From: Helicobacteraceae bacterium
GTDB lineage: Bacteria; Campylobacterota; Campylobacteria; Campylobacterales; Sulfurimonadaceae
Direction: 5' to 3'
DNA length: 45,549 bases
Assembly: GCA_027066325.1 (NCBI GenBank)
Contig: JAMONY010000019.1
Coordinates: forward strand, 1-45,549
Shown: positions 24,494 through 32,600 of the stretch, one piece after another
How positions within the stretch are numbered: position 1 is the first letter of the stretch
Layout of the letters: each line of letters opens with the position of its first letter
The notes under the pieces: model-generated
What the model saw: only the letters and a program-made list of their open reading frames with translations
Told to the model about the DNA's origin: nothing
The model's database searches: none
Translations under genes and position numbers: made by a program

Positions 24494-26257
24494 TTGAGCA
24501 AGCAGATCACCTATAGATCACTACTGCAAGATGCACTAAAATTTCGCTCTCATATAGTCTTAGGTCAGAGTATTGCACTTTTTGTAGTGCTTGTATCACT
24601 GCCTATACCACTACTTTTTCCACTACTTATAGATCAAGTTCTGCTTCACAAGCCAGCTCAATTGACATCATTAATAGATACTCTATTTGCTCCATCACAA
24701 CCATGGGGATATGTGCTCATAGTGCTATTTACAACACTTCTGTTGCGCCTTATTTTTATGGTTACTAACATCTACCAACTGCGCCTATTTACACTGATAT
24801 CAAAACATCTAGTTTATAAAATAAGGAAAAAAATTCTTAACCATTTAGGATCTGTAAGTGTAGCCGAATATGAGTCATTAGGTGGAGGTGGTGTGAGTGC
24901 TAAGATGGTTACCGATATAGATACAGTTGATGCGTTTATAGGTGTGAGTATTGGGCGTGCGATAGTCTCTGTATTGTCACTCATAGGCATAGCTATTATA
25001 CTGCTCTATATCAACTATCAGCTAGCACTTATGATACTTATACTCAACCCAACCATTATAGCTATAACAAACTTATTGGCTAGGCGTATTAGAAGATTAA
25101 AAAAAGATGAAAACTCTCAGATAGAGAAATTTCAAAACCGACTCAGTGAGACACTAGATCTTTTTGTACAGATACGCACCTACAATCAAGAGAGCAGATA
25201 TATAGCTAAGATGGCTCAAGATGCAGCGTCTATTAAAAAGGCATCATCGGCATTTGGCTGGAAGAGTGAAGCGGCTTCTCAGGGGTCTGCATTTCTGTTT
25301 CTTAGTGGATTTGAGTTTTTTCGTGCTGCCTCTATGGTTATGGTGCTCTCATCGTCGCTATCTATTGGTGAGATGTTTGCAGTTATTGGATATTTATGGT
25401 TTATGGTGACGCCTCTTCAGGATCTGTTAAACATAGTCTTCTCTTACCAAAATGCAACAGTGGCACTAACACGCTTAAATGCCCTACTAGATCTTAAAAA
25501 AGAGCCATCATACCCACACATACACAACCCGTTTAAAGATCAAGTAACAAATGCCATTACGCTAAAAAATATCAACTTCTCATACGCCTCAACGCGTGTG
25601 TTACATGATATCAACATGCATATACCACACGGTAAAACAGTAGCCCTCATAGGTCATAGCGGAAGCGGTAAAACTACACTAGCACACCTCATACTAGGAC
25701 TATATGCACCAGAGTCTGGCTCTATATATATAGACAATGTGCCTGTAGAGCAGATAGGCTTAGATGTAGTGCGCTCTCATGTCGCCTTGGTTCTGCAATC
25801 ACCTAAGATGTTTAACGACACACTAAGACAAAATCTTACACTAGGTCGCAATATTGATGATAGCACCATAGAGCAAGCACTAAAGATAGCACAACTTAGT
25901 ACTCTAGTCTCAAAACTACCAGAGGCTCTGGAGACTATGATTGGTAAAGATGGCGTAAGACTATCAGGCGGTGAGAGGCAGAGAGTCTCAATAGCTAGAA
26001 TGATACTACACTCTGCAAATATCATACTACTAGATGAGTCTACATCTGCACTCGATACAACCACAGAGAGTGATCTATTTAGATCTATGAGAGAGCATCT
26101 TATGGGCAAAACTACACTTATTATTGCACACCGTCAAAGTACCATAGAGCATGCTGATCTTATCTATGTTCTTAAAAATGGTCGCATCATACAGCACGGA
26201 GAGCCTAAAGATCTAAGAGAAGAAGATGGATACTATAAGAACTTTGTACTATCTTAG
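24494..26257 (+). CDS. MsbA-like ABC exporter (fused membrane and ATPase domains)
   Basis: The protein is 587 aa; TTG start with aaagga nearby. Residues 1-320 hold six membrane helices (for example IALFVVLVSLPIPLLFPLLIDQVLL) in the type I exporter fold. The ATPase (about 345-587) has Walker A GHSGSGKTT (387-395), Q-loop VLQSPKMFND, signature LSGGERQRVSIARM, Walker B ANIILLDEST and the H-switch IIAHRQST. Such half-transporters dimerise to flip lipids or export other hydrophobic cargo. Divergence from lpxB and a shared promoter region suggest lipid A or LPS flipping. Other exporters of this family carry peptides or drugs, so msbA is not assigned. Confidence 0.88.
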   Translation: MSKQITYRSLLQDALKFRSHIVLGQSIALFVVLVSLPIPLLFPLLIDQVLLHKPAQLTSLIDTLFAPSQPWGYVLIVLFTTLLLRLIFMVTNIYQLRLFTLISKHLVYKIRKKILNHLGSVSVAEYESLGGGGVSAKMVTDIDTVDAFIGVSIGRAIVSVLSLIGIAIILLYINYQLALMILILNPTIIAITNLLARRIRRLKKDENSQIEKFQNRLSETLDLFVQIRTYNQESRYIAKMAQDAASIKKASSAFGWKSEAASQGSAFLFLSGFEFFRAASMVMVLSSSLSIGEMFAVIGYLWFMVTPLQDLLNIVFSYQNATVALTRLNALLDLKKEPSYPHIHNPFKDQVTNAITLKNINFSYASTRVLHDINMHIPHGKTVALIGHSGSGKTTLAHLILGLYAPESGSIYIDNVPVEQIGLDVVRSHVALVLQSPKMFNDTLRQNLTLGRNIDDSTIEQALKIAQLSTLVSKLPEALETMIGKDGVRLSGGERQRVSIARMILHSANIILLDESTSALDTTTESDLFRSMREHLMGKTTLIIAHRQSTIEHADLIYVLKNGRIIQHGEPKDLREEDGYYKNFVLS

Positions 26258-26291
26258 CGCTACAATTTAGTACTTTTATAGGCAAGAGTGC

Positions 26292-26297
26292 TATAAT
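26292..26297 (+). promoter_or_regulatory. -10 box (TATAAT) for glyQ
   Basis: The sequence agtgcTATAATTGCact stands 28 bp before the glyQ ATG. The box sits inside an AGTGC/GCACT inverted repeat. TATAATTGC recurs upstream of 3220 and (inverted) lpxB. Confidence 0.55.
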
Positions 26298-26324
26298 TGC
26301 ACTAAAAATAGTAGTGGAGTTTTT

Positions 26325-27209
26325 ATGTTGACATTTGATGAGTTGTTGTTAAAGTTACAAGAGTTTTGGGTTAGTGAGGGGTGTAGCATAGTTCAACCTT
26401 ATGATATACCAGCTGGTGCTGGTACATTTCATCCTGCTACATTTTTACGCTCACTAGATAGCACACCTCACTCAGTTGCATATGTTGCACCTAGCCGTCG
26501 CCCAACAGATGGTAGATATGCTCAAAATCCAAATCGTCTTGGAAGCTACTATCAGTTTCAAGCATTTATCAAACCGAGTCCAGATGATATACAGCAGATC
26601 TACCTTAGAAGCTTAGAGTACTTAGGACTTGATCTTAGCCGACATGATGTGCGCTTTGTAGAGGACAACTGGGAGTCACCAACACTTGGGGCTTGGGGGC
26701 TTGGTTGGGAGGTGTGGCTTGATGGTATGGAGATTACGCAGTTTACATATTTTCAACAAGTTGGAGGTATATCTTGTGACAGCGTTGGTGTAGAGATCAC
26801 TTACGGCACAGAGAGATTGGCTATGTACCTACAGGGCGTTGAGTCAATTTTTGACATAGTGTGGAGTAGAAATGGCTCAACAGAAGTGCTCTATAGCGAT
26901 ATACACAAAGAGAGTGAGATAGAGTTCTCAAAGTACAATTTTGAGATAGCAGATATAGAGTATCTTTTTGCAGACTTTGATGCAAAGTCACTAGAGTGTA
27001 AAAGAGCTCTTGAGGCGGGACTTCCACTGCCTGCGTATGATCTTTGCATGATGGCAAGTCACACTTTTAATACACTAGATGCTAGAAAAGCGCTCTCTCA
27101 AACCCAAAGAGCCGAATATATACTAAAGATAAGATCACTAACAAAAGGGTGTGCAGAGCTCTATAAAGAGCAAGAGCAAGAGCGTTTTAAGAGAGTAAAA
27201 AATAACTAA
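26325..27209 (+). CDS. glyQ: Glycine--tRNA ligase alpha subunit
   Basis: The protein is 294 aa; ATG with ggag five bases upstream. GlyQ is the catalytic subunit of the bacterial alpha2beta2 glycyl-tRNA synthetase. Signatures: [108 protein letters not shown] and [18 protein letters not shown]. The length and motifs match the family throughout. The beta-subunit glyS is not adjacent, which is usual in some Campylobacterota. It is transcribed alone as far as can be seen. Confidence 0.97.
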   Translation: MLTFDELLLKLQEFWVSEGCSIVQPYDIPAGAGTFHPATFLRSLDSTPHSVAYVAPSRRPTDGRYAQNPNRLGSYYQFQAFIKPSPDDIQQIYLRSLEYLGLDLSRHDVRFVEDNWESPTLGAWGLGWEVWLDGMEITQFTYFQQVGGISCDSVGVEITYGTERLAMYLQGVESIFDIVWSRNGSTEVLYSDIHKESEIEFSKYNFEIADIEYLFADFDAKSLECKRALEAGLPLPAYDLCMMASHTFNTLDARKALSQTQRAEYILKIRSLTKGCAELYKEQEQERFKRVKNN

Positions 27210-27247
27210 CTTTAAATTTCAGCCTATTTTTAGCTCTATATATGGTA

Positions 27248-27264
27248 AACTTACTACATAAGTT
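27248..27264. promoter_or_regulatory. Inverted repeat before the GNAT-family gene
   Basis: AACTTA-ctaca-TAAGTT has 6-bp arms and a 5-base loop, then aaattatag. It may be an operator overlapping the promoter of the 27289 gene, or a weak glyQ terminator. Evidence is only symmetry. Confidence 0.25.
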
Positions 27265-27288
27265 AAATTATAGAGTCTGGAAAAGATC

Positions 27289-27912
27289 ATGAACAGCAAA
27301 GTAGTAGAAGCTACATCAGAAGATATACCGTACATTGCCTCATCTATACTCCGCGCAATTCAAACAGATAGTAGCGCGGGTCTACTTAAGCATACGCTAT
27401 GCCACCTTAACGAACAAGACATACTCAAGACAGTCACCTCTTTGCTTAGTACTAAGAGTAAGCACTATGCTCATGTCTCAAACTTTCTTATCGCAAAACA
27501 TGATAAGAGTAATATAGGTCTTATATGTGCATATGAGCCTAGAGTAGCAACAATATCAAAACTTCAAGAGGGGTTAGATGAGATTGGCTCTAGTGTCAAT
27601 GCAGAGCAGAGCGCAGCGCTATTTTTAAAGATGTTGCCAGACTCAGATCGTAAAACTTGGATATTGGATTTTGCCTATGTAGATAGTGAGTTTGAAAAGA
27701 TGACTATCTTCTCAGATCTTGTTAAAAAAGCTCTACTAAAAGCTAGACTTAAGGGTTATAGAAAAGCTCAGACTATCATCGACATAGAGTCTGTTGAGGT
27801 GGCTCTGCTCTACAAGAAGCTAGGCTTTGAAGTTAGTTGTGAGTGTATTGATGAGCTTTATGAGCAGGAGTTTAAGAGAGCTGGTGTTGTTGTGCTAAAC
27901 TCTACTCTATAA
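27289..27912 (+). CDS. GNAT-family N-acetyltransferase
   Basis: The protein is 207 aa; ATG after tggaaaag. The C-terminal half fits a GNAT core: WILDFAYVDSEFEKMTIFSDLVKKALLKARLKGYRKAQTIIDIESVEVALLYKKLGFEVSCE, where the last part is the usual beta4-alpha4 end (LYKKLGF). The N-terminal ATSEDIPYIASSILRAI is also typical. The acetyl-CoA loop (Q/RxxGxG/A) is not clear, so activity is uncertain. The substrate is unknown. It ends in an 11-bp convergent overlap with the agmatine deiminase gene. Confidence 0.65.
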   Translation: MNSKVVEATSEDIPYIASSILRAIQTDSSAGLLKHTLCHLNEQDILKTVTSLLSTKSKHYAHVSNFLIAKHDKSNIGLICAYEPRVATISKLQEGLDEIGSSVNAEQSAALFLKMLPDSDRKTWILDFAYVDSEFEKMTIFSDLVKKALLKARLKGYRKAQTIIDIESVEVALLYKKLGFEVSCECIDELYEQEFKRAGVVVLNSTL

Positions 27913-28888
27913 TCTGCATGGTAACACAGTGTAGTGAGCCGTGTTGGCGTATGAGAGTTGTGCAGTCTATGGGAACTACCTCTCTTGATCTAAATAGTTC
28001 TGCTACTATCTTTAGTGCCACCTGATCGCTCTTAAGATTATATGTGGGAACTAGTACAGCGCTGTTTAAGATAAGAAAATTAGCATATGTGGCTGGTAGT
28101 CTCTTTCCGTTGTAATAGATAGGCTCTGGTAGTGGGAGTGGTGTGAGTCTATAGTGGTTATTGTCTAAGTTAACAAACTCTTTAAGCTCAGCCTCCATCT
28201 TCTCAAGCTCCTCAAAGTGCTCATCATCTATATCATAACACTTTACATAACATATATCTGTAGGGCTACAGAAGCGTGCAAGTGTATCTATGTGTGAGTC
28301 TGTATCATCTCCTACTAGATACCCACTTGTAAGCCATAGAATCTTCTTGATGCCAAGTTCATCTTGAAGCTTTTGCTCAATCTGTTCTCTGTTGAGATCT
28401 GGATTTCGATTGGCATTTAATAGACAAGCAGTAGTGGTAAGCAAAACTCCATCACCGCTACTCTCAATAGCTCCACCCTCAAGCACCATATCAACCGATA
28501 CAAGCGGTCTGTTATAGTGTGAGGATATAGACCTGCTCATAAGATTGTCACGACTAGCATCAAACTTACTGCCCCATCCATTGAAGATAAAATCTTTATG
28601 CACAACTTTACTATCTTCAATCACTCCAATGACACTACAGTCTCTAGCCCAAGTATCATCACAAAGATACTCTATAAACTCAATATTTATACCATCAACA
28701 AAACCTCTAACGCGCTCTATGTCATCACACACAACAACACACCGCTCAAACTCTGCTATAGCTGTGATAATAGCAGCAAATGTATCACTAGCTTCATCTA
28801 GATACTCCACCCAGTCACTTCTAAAGTGTGGAAATATAACCTGTACGCATGAGTGCTTTTCAAACTCAGCAGGTAGTATAGTGCTCAC
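27902..28888 (-). CDS. aguA: Agmatine deiminase (peptidylarginine-deiminase-type fold)
   Basis: The protein is 328 aa; GTG start with aaggag upstream. The enzyme hydrolyses agmatine to N-carbamoylputrescine and ammonia in putrescine synthesis. Catalytic landmarks are all visible: DDTWARDCSVIGV (Asp), VLEGGAIESSGDGVLLTT (Glu and Gly-rich loop), GDDTDSHIDTLARF (His), and the nucleophilic Cys near the C-terminus in QHGSLHCVTMQ (about 321). The length is close to the family norm. The partner N-carbamoylputrescine amidase is not in the window. It diverges from alr by only 31 bp. Confidence 0.93.
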   Translation of the reverse strand: MSTILPAEFEKHSCVQVIFPHFRSDWVEYLDEASDTFAAIITAIAEFERCVVVCDDIERVRGFVDGINIEFIEYLCDDTWARDCSVIGVIEDSKVVHKDFIFNGWGSKFDASRDNLMSRSISSHYNRPLVSVDMVLEGGAIESSGDGVLLTTTACLLNANRNPDLNREQIEQKLQDELGIKKILWLTSGYLVGDDTDSHIDTLARFCSPTDICYVKCYDIDDEHFEELEKMEAELKEFVNLDNNHYRLTPLPLPEPIYYNGKRLPATYANFLILNSAVLVPTYNLKSDQVALKIVAELFRSREVVPIDCTTLIRQHGSLHCVTMQIIE

Positions 28889-28907
28889 AATCAGACTCCT
28901 TATTTGG

Positions 28908-28913
28908 TATAAT
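28908..28913 (+). promoter_or_regulatory. -10 box (TATAAT) for alr; symmetric with the aguA promoter
   Basis: TttggTATAATacgcaaATG puts the likely start site on or next to the ATG at 28920. GTATAATAC is an odd-length palindrome, so the minus strand also reads TATTATAC, a candidate -10 for aguA. Confidence 0.55.
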
Positions 28914-28919
28914 ACGCAA

Positions 28920-29957
28920 ATGGCATATATAAAAATCGACCAAGAAGCTTTTTTTTACAATCTTGACACTATAGCAGAAGAGATTGGTACAAAAGATAAA
29001 ATTGCGCTAGTTTTAAAAGATAACGCATATGGACATGGGCTTTTGCTTATGGCGCAATTAGCATCTACATACGGCATAAGCAAAGCTGTTGTGAGATCTG
29101 AAGATGAGGCTAGACTTATAGATGATCTTTTTGGCTATATTCTCATACTAGATGGTGTAGCAACTACTACACAATCAAACTTCTATTATGCTATCAACTC
29201 TATAGAGCAACTAAAGCAGATAGACCCATCTGCCAATATCGAGATCAAGATAGATAGTGGTATGCATAGAAATGGTATAGAGATGGATGAGCTAAATGAG
29301 AGCTTTTTTATTGCCAAAGAGCGTGGTCTAAATCTACATGCTATTTTTACACATTTTAGATCTGCTGATGAACTCACAAGTGAACTATTTTGGCAATATA
29401 AGAATTTTGAAGCCATCAAAAAGAGGAGTCTAGACTTAAATAGAGAGTATCTTTTTGGCACACTTAAGTTCCACTCTAGTAACTCTGCTGCTCTTTTTAG
29501 ATTGCCAGATCATCAAGATATGGTTAGAGTTGGAATAGCCGCCTATGGACTCTTAGATACCACAAATTCATCTAAAACTCTACTGATGAAACCTGTGCTT
29601 AGTCTACATGCTAAAAGGATCTCAACAAGAGTGCTTCAAAGCGGGCAGAGAGTTGGTTATGGTGGCAGGTATGAGGCTAAAAAAGAGCAAGTTGTAAGCA
29701 GTTATGATGCTGGTTATGCTGATGGACTACCACGATCACTTTATGTAGCTTGTTACACTACTCCAGATGCTCTAATGTTACTTGGTACTGTCTCAATGGA
29801 TAGCTGTATGTTGGCTACTAAAGCAGATGAGGTGTGTCTGTTCGATGATGCTAGAGAAGTGGCAAAAGCACTCAATACGATATCGTATGAGATTGTTGTT
29901 AATTTAAGTAGAGATCTTCACAGATTAGTAAGTCAGACCTTCTCCCTAAACACTTGA
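28920..29957 (+). CDS. alr: Alanine racemase
   Basis: The protein is 345 aa from ATG 28920; the longer track ORF (28545) lies antisense to aguA. Alr makes D-Ala for Ddl and peptidoglycan. PLP-binding Lys33 is in ALVLKDNAYGHG; LHAIFTHFRSAD and VRVGIAAYGLLD follow; the catalytic Tyr is in RVGYGGRYEAKK. The usual fold-type III barrel plus C-terminal beta domain are present, with a slightly short tail. There is no ribosome site; a leaderless message is likely (see promoter). The gene stop overlaps a -35-like TTGACT of the next promoter. Confidence 0.94.
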   Translation: MAYIKIDQEAFFYNLDTIAEEIGTKDKIALVLKDNAYGHGLLLMAQLASTYGISKAVVRSEDEARLIDDLFGYILILDGVATTTQSNFYYAINSIEQLKQIDPSANIEIKIDSGMHRNGIEMDELNESFFIAKERGLNLHAIFTHFRSADELTSELFWQYKNFEAIKKRSLDLNREYLFGTLKFHSSNSAALFRLPDHQDMVRVGIAAYGLLDTTNSSKTLLMKPVLSLHAKRISTRVLQSGQRVGYGGRYEAKKEQVVSSYDAGYADGLPRSLYVACYTTPDALMLLGTVSMDSCMLATKADEVCLFDDAREVAKALNTISYEIVVNLSRDLHRLVSQTFSLNT

Positions 29958-29983
29958 CTTAGGTCATCTTTTTCAATATAATG
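29956..29983 (+). promoter_or_regulatory. Promoter of the DUF11 surface cluster
   Basis: TTGACT (29956-29961), a 16-bp spacer and TATAAT (29978-29983) form the best sigma-70 promoter in the window, 29 bp before the TTG of the first gene. It overlaps the end of alr. Its strength suggests the cluster is well expressed. Confidence 0.6.
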
Positions 29984-30012
29984 TAATCCTATCATCTAAA
30001 AAGGATTATGTT

Positions 30013-30969
30013 TTGCGTAAAGTCGTCTTTGTGACTATCTTGCTTACGATTTTTTACTCATCGCTTAATGCTAAGGGTGCAGCTGCTGGAACACACATAA
30101 GCAACATAGCCTACATACACTACTCTGCTGATGGGCGTGACTATAACAACTCTAGCAATACGGTGATAGATGTTGTAGATCAGCTTATAGATGTATATGT
30201 GAGTTTCTCTCAAAATATGCCAACCTATATAGAGAGTGGTGATAGAGATCAACCATTAGCTTTTAAAGTTACCAATGTAGGAAATGGAGCTGATAAATTT
30301 ACACTATATAGTGACTCCAATAACTCTGTATTGACCAACTCTCCAGCTAGAATATACATAGACACCAACAGCAACAACATCTTAGATCTCTCCTCAGACT
30401 TACAAGTAGTAGATATCAACCTAAGCGCTGATGAGAGTGTGACTGTATTTGTAGTTAACAATATAATTGACGGTGACTTTGCTCGCAGTAGCCGTTACTA
30501 CCATCGCCTAAAAGCGGTCTCATTCAGGGGTGGATCTGGCATAAAAGCTACTCTGCATAACGCCAAAGGCGTAGATGGTGTTAATGCTATTGATGGTCTA
30601 AGAGGTGGAGTAAGTGTGGCAACAGGCATATATGAGATGTTGGCTTTTAAGATCAAAATAGACAAAAGCATAGCACAGATACAAAACTCACTAGGTGAGC
30701 CAAATGCTACAACAGGAGCAGTGATAGTCTACTCTCTTGAGGTCTACATCGATGGTAGTGGTGAGGCTACAGACATACTTATATCAGATCAGATTCCAGA
30801 TGGTATGAAGTATGTTAGTGGCTCTTTGAAGCTAAATAGCAAAACCTTAAGTGATAGCATAGATAGTGATGATGGAGATTTTGATGGCAGAGCTATTCAT
30901 GTCAATATAGCAAAGATTACAGATAGTGACGAGAAGCAGATAGTAACATTTGCAACCGTTATCCAATAA
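30013..30969 (+). CDS. Secreted DUF11-type repeat protein, cluster gene 1
   Basis: The protein is 318 aa; TTG start after aaaaagga. Residues 1-19 are a signal peptide. Then AGTHISNIAYIHYSADGRDYNNSSNTVIDVV (about 25-55) matches the N-terminus of two other cluster genes. The central part is a beta-rich domain (PLAFKVTNVGNGADKFTLYSDSN) like the gap-filling domain before DUF11 units. The last 90 residues are DUF11-like: GAVIVYSLEVYIDGSGEATDILISDQIPDGMKYVSGSLKLNSKTLSD...HVNIAKITDSDEKQIVTFATVIQ. No Cys pairs, no anchor. It is probably exported to the periplasm or surface. Function is unknown. Confidence 0.82.
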   Translation: MRKVVFVTILLTIFYSSLNAKGAAAGTHISNIAYIHYSADGRDYNNSSNTVIDVVDQLIDVYVSFSQNMPTYIESGDRDQPLAFKVTNVGNGADKFTLYSDSNNSVLTNSPARIYIDTNSNNILDLSSDLQVVDINLSADESVTVFVVNNIIDGDFARSSRYYHRLKAVSFRGGSGIKATLHNAKGVDGVNAIDGLRGGVSVATGIYEMLAFKIKIDKSIAQIQNSLGEPNATTGAVIVYSLEVYIDGSGEATDILISDQIPDGMKYVSGSLKLNSKTLSDSIDSDDGDFDGRAIHVNIAKITDSDEKQIVTFATVIQ

Positions 30970-30978
30970 AGGGAGATT

Positions 30979-31440
30979 ATGAAAAAGATAGCATTATTAT
31001 GCATAGTTGTAGCAGGTCTTAGTGCTTCAGGTATAGAGTTTGTATCAAACTCCTATCAGGAGAGAGTTGTTAAGGATGAGAGTGGCAAAGAGAGCATTAA
31101 GCTTCTAAGTGCTACAAAAGTGCTACCAGGAGACACAGTGATATATGTAAATAGCGCAACCAATAAAACAGCAAAAACTATTGACCATGTGCTTGTTACT
31201 AATCCGATCTCTGAGCATATGGAGTATGTAGCATATAGTGCTCAATGTAGTACAGAGTGCACCATACTTTTTTCGATAGATGGTGGTAAGAGTTACGCAC
31301 CTGCTGCAGAACTTTTTGTCAAACAAGAAGATAAGATGGTCTTAGCTAAGCCAAGCCAGTATACAACTGTAAGGTGGAACATAGATACAGTAGCGCCATC
31401 TAGCACTACAGATGTAACTTTTAGAGCAAAATTAAAATAG
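30979..31440 (+). CDS. Small secreted DUF11-like protein, cluster gene 2
   Basis: The protein is 153 aa; ATG after aaagggagatt, 9 bp behind gene 1. Residues 1-17 are a signal peptide. The whole mature part reads as one beta-sandwich like DUF11: LLSATKVLPGDTVIYVNSATNKTAKTIDHVLVTNPISEHMEYVAYSAQC...YTTVRWNIDTVAPSSTTDVTFRAKLK. Two Cys (STECTI region) could form a disulphide. It lacks the conserved N-terminal segment of genes 1, 3 and 4. It could be a minor subunit or adaptor; no function is known. Confidence 0.78.
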   Translation: MKKIALLCIVVAGLSASGIEFVSNSYQERVVKDESGKESIKLLSATKVLPGDTVIYVNSATNKTAKTIDHVLVTNPISEHMEYVAYSAQCSTECTILFSIDGGKSYAPAAELFVKQEDKMVLAKPSQYTTVRWNIDTVAPSSTTDVTFRAKLK

Positions 31441-31574
31441 GTTGCAGCAGGTTAACTTCTAAGAAGAGCATTTGCAGAGTGTTGTTTTTAGGAGTTGATC
31501 CTGATCAGAGACCATGTATGAGCGTAAGCTTTCACAAAAACGGTATAAAAATATCGCAATAGAAGGAGAAGATT

Positions 31575-32600
31575 ATGAAAAAGTATCTCATAGTAGCATC
31601 GATTGTGCTACTAGGGTTTGTAAGTAGTGCAAATGCACTAACAGGAGCTGGTGTAGCTATCAATAATACAGCTACATTAAGCTATAGCGTTGGTGCACTG
31701 CCTCAATCAGATATCAATGCTAGTGATGCAGGATTTGTTGTTGATAGGAAGATAGATATTATCGTAGCAAGCACAGATCCAGCTAAAACAGTCAATACTA
31801 CACCTAGTAGTAGTGAAGTTGTACTCACTTTTCAAGTTGCCAACTCAGGTAATGATGATGAGACATTCAACTTTAGTACAGCTGATATCTCTGGTGGAGA
31901 TGATTTTAATCCAAATAGCTGTCTTATCTATGATAATGCAGCACCACTAACAGCAATCACATCGCTACCGATTACAGCTGAGACAAATGTTACGATTTTA
32001 GTTAAGTGTGATATGCCTCCAGCACTGCCAGCAGTAGGTGGTATTAGTGATGGTGATAATGGAACGATTGTTCTAACAGCAGCTATTGATGCTGCTACTA
32101 GACCAAACCATACAGCAGATGCAGATATAGCAGCAACTATCCAAAATGTCTATGCAGATGGCGCAGGAGCTGATGGAGACACTGCCAACAATGGTGCCCA
32201 TGCAGATCAGGGCACATACCACATAGTTAGTCCTGATATATCTATGGTAAAGAGCTCCATAGTTATAAGTGACCCAGTCAATACAGCAGCAGGTGGTACA
32301 ACTCCACACCGCATACCAGGAGCTACAGTAAGATACTGTTTTACAGTTGATAATAACGGCTCTGCAGATGCAACTAGTGTTAATATAGTAGATGACTTTA
32401 CTGTAGGCAATAAAGACAGCATGACATATGTAAACTCTGGCTTTATAGCACAATCAAATGCTCTAGCTTGTGATTGTGCAGCTGTAGCCGATACAAGTGG
32501 TAGCTTTGCAACACCAGATGTCACTATACCAGTAGGTACTATAACATCTGCTCCAGCAACAGCGCGTATATGTGCCTATATTGAGGCAACTATAGATTAG
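31575..32600 (+). CDS. Secreted DUF11-type protein, cluster gene 3
   Basis: The protein is 341 aa; ATG after agaaggagaag, 134 bp behind gene 2. Residues 1-21 are a signal peptide, then LTGAGVAINNTATLSYSVGALPQSDINASDAGFVVDRKIDIIV matches the shared N-terminal element. A middle domain (VVLTFQVANSGNDDETFNFSTADISGGDDF) is like that of gene 1, followed by a Gly/Ala/Asp-rich segment (VYADGAGADGDTANNGAHADQGTYH, resembling a calcium-loop style). The C-terminal DUF11 domain (about 225-341) starts PDISMVKSSIVISDP and has four Cys near CDCAA. Its stop overlaps the start of the giant gene. Confidence 0.8.
   Translation: MKKYLIVASIVLLGFVSSANALTGAGVAINNTATLSYSVGALPQSDINASDAGFVVDRKIDIIVASTDPAKTVNTTPSSSEVVLTFQVANSGNDDETFNFSTADISGGDDFNPNSCLIYDNAAPLTAITSLPITAETNVTILVKCDMPPALPAVGGISDGDNGTIVLTAAIDAATRPNHTADADIAATIQNVYADGAGADGDTANNGAHADQGTYHIVSPDISMVKSSIVISDPVNTAAGGTTPHRIPGATVRYCFTVDNNGSADATSVNIVDDFTVGNKDSMTYVNSGFIAQSNALACDCAAVADTSGSFATPDVTIPVGTITSAPATARICAYIEATID

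Noticed and set aside
32073-32524. Cys- and Tyr-rich minus-strand ORFs (126 and 105 aa)
   Set aside because: Shadow frames inside the 31575 DUF11 gene; composition reflects antisense of repeats in Thr/Ala codons.
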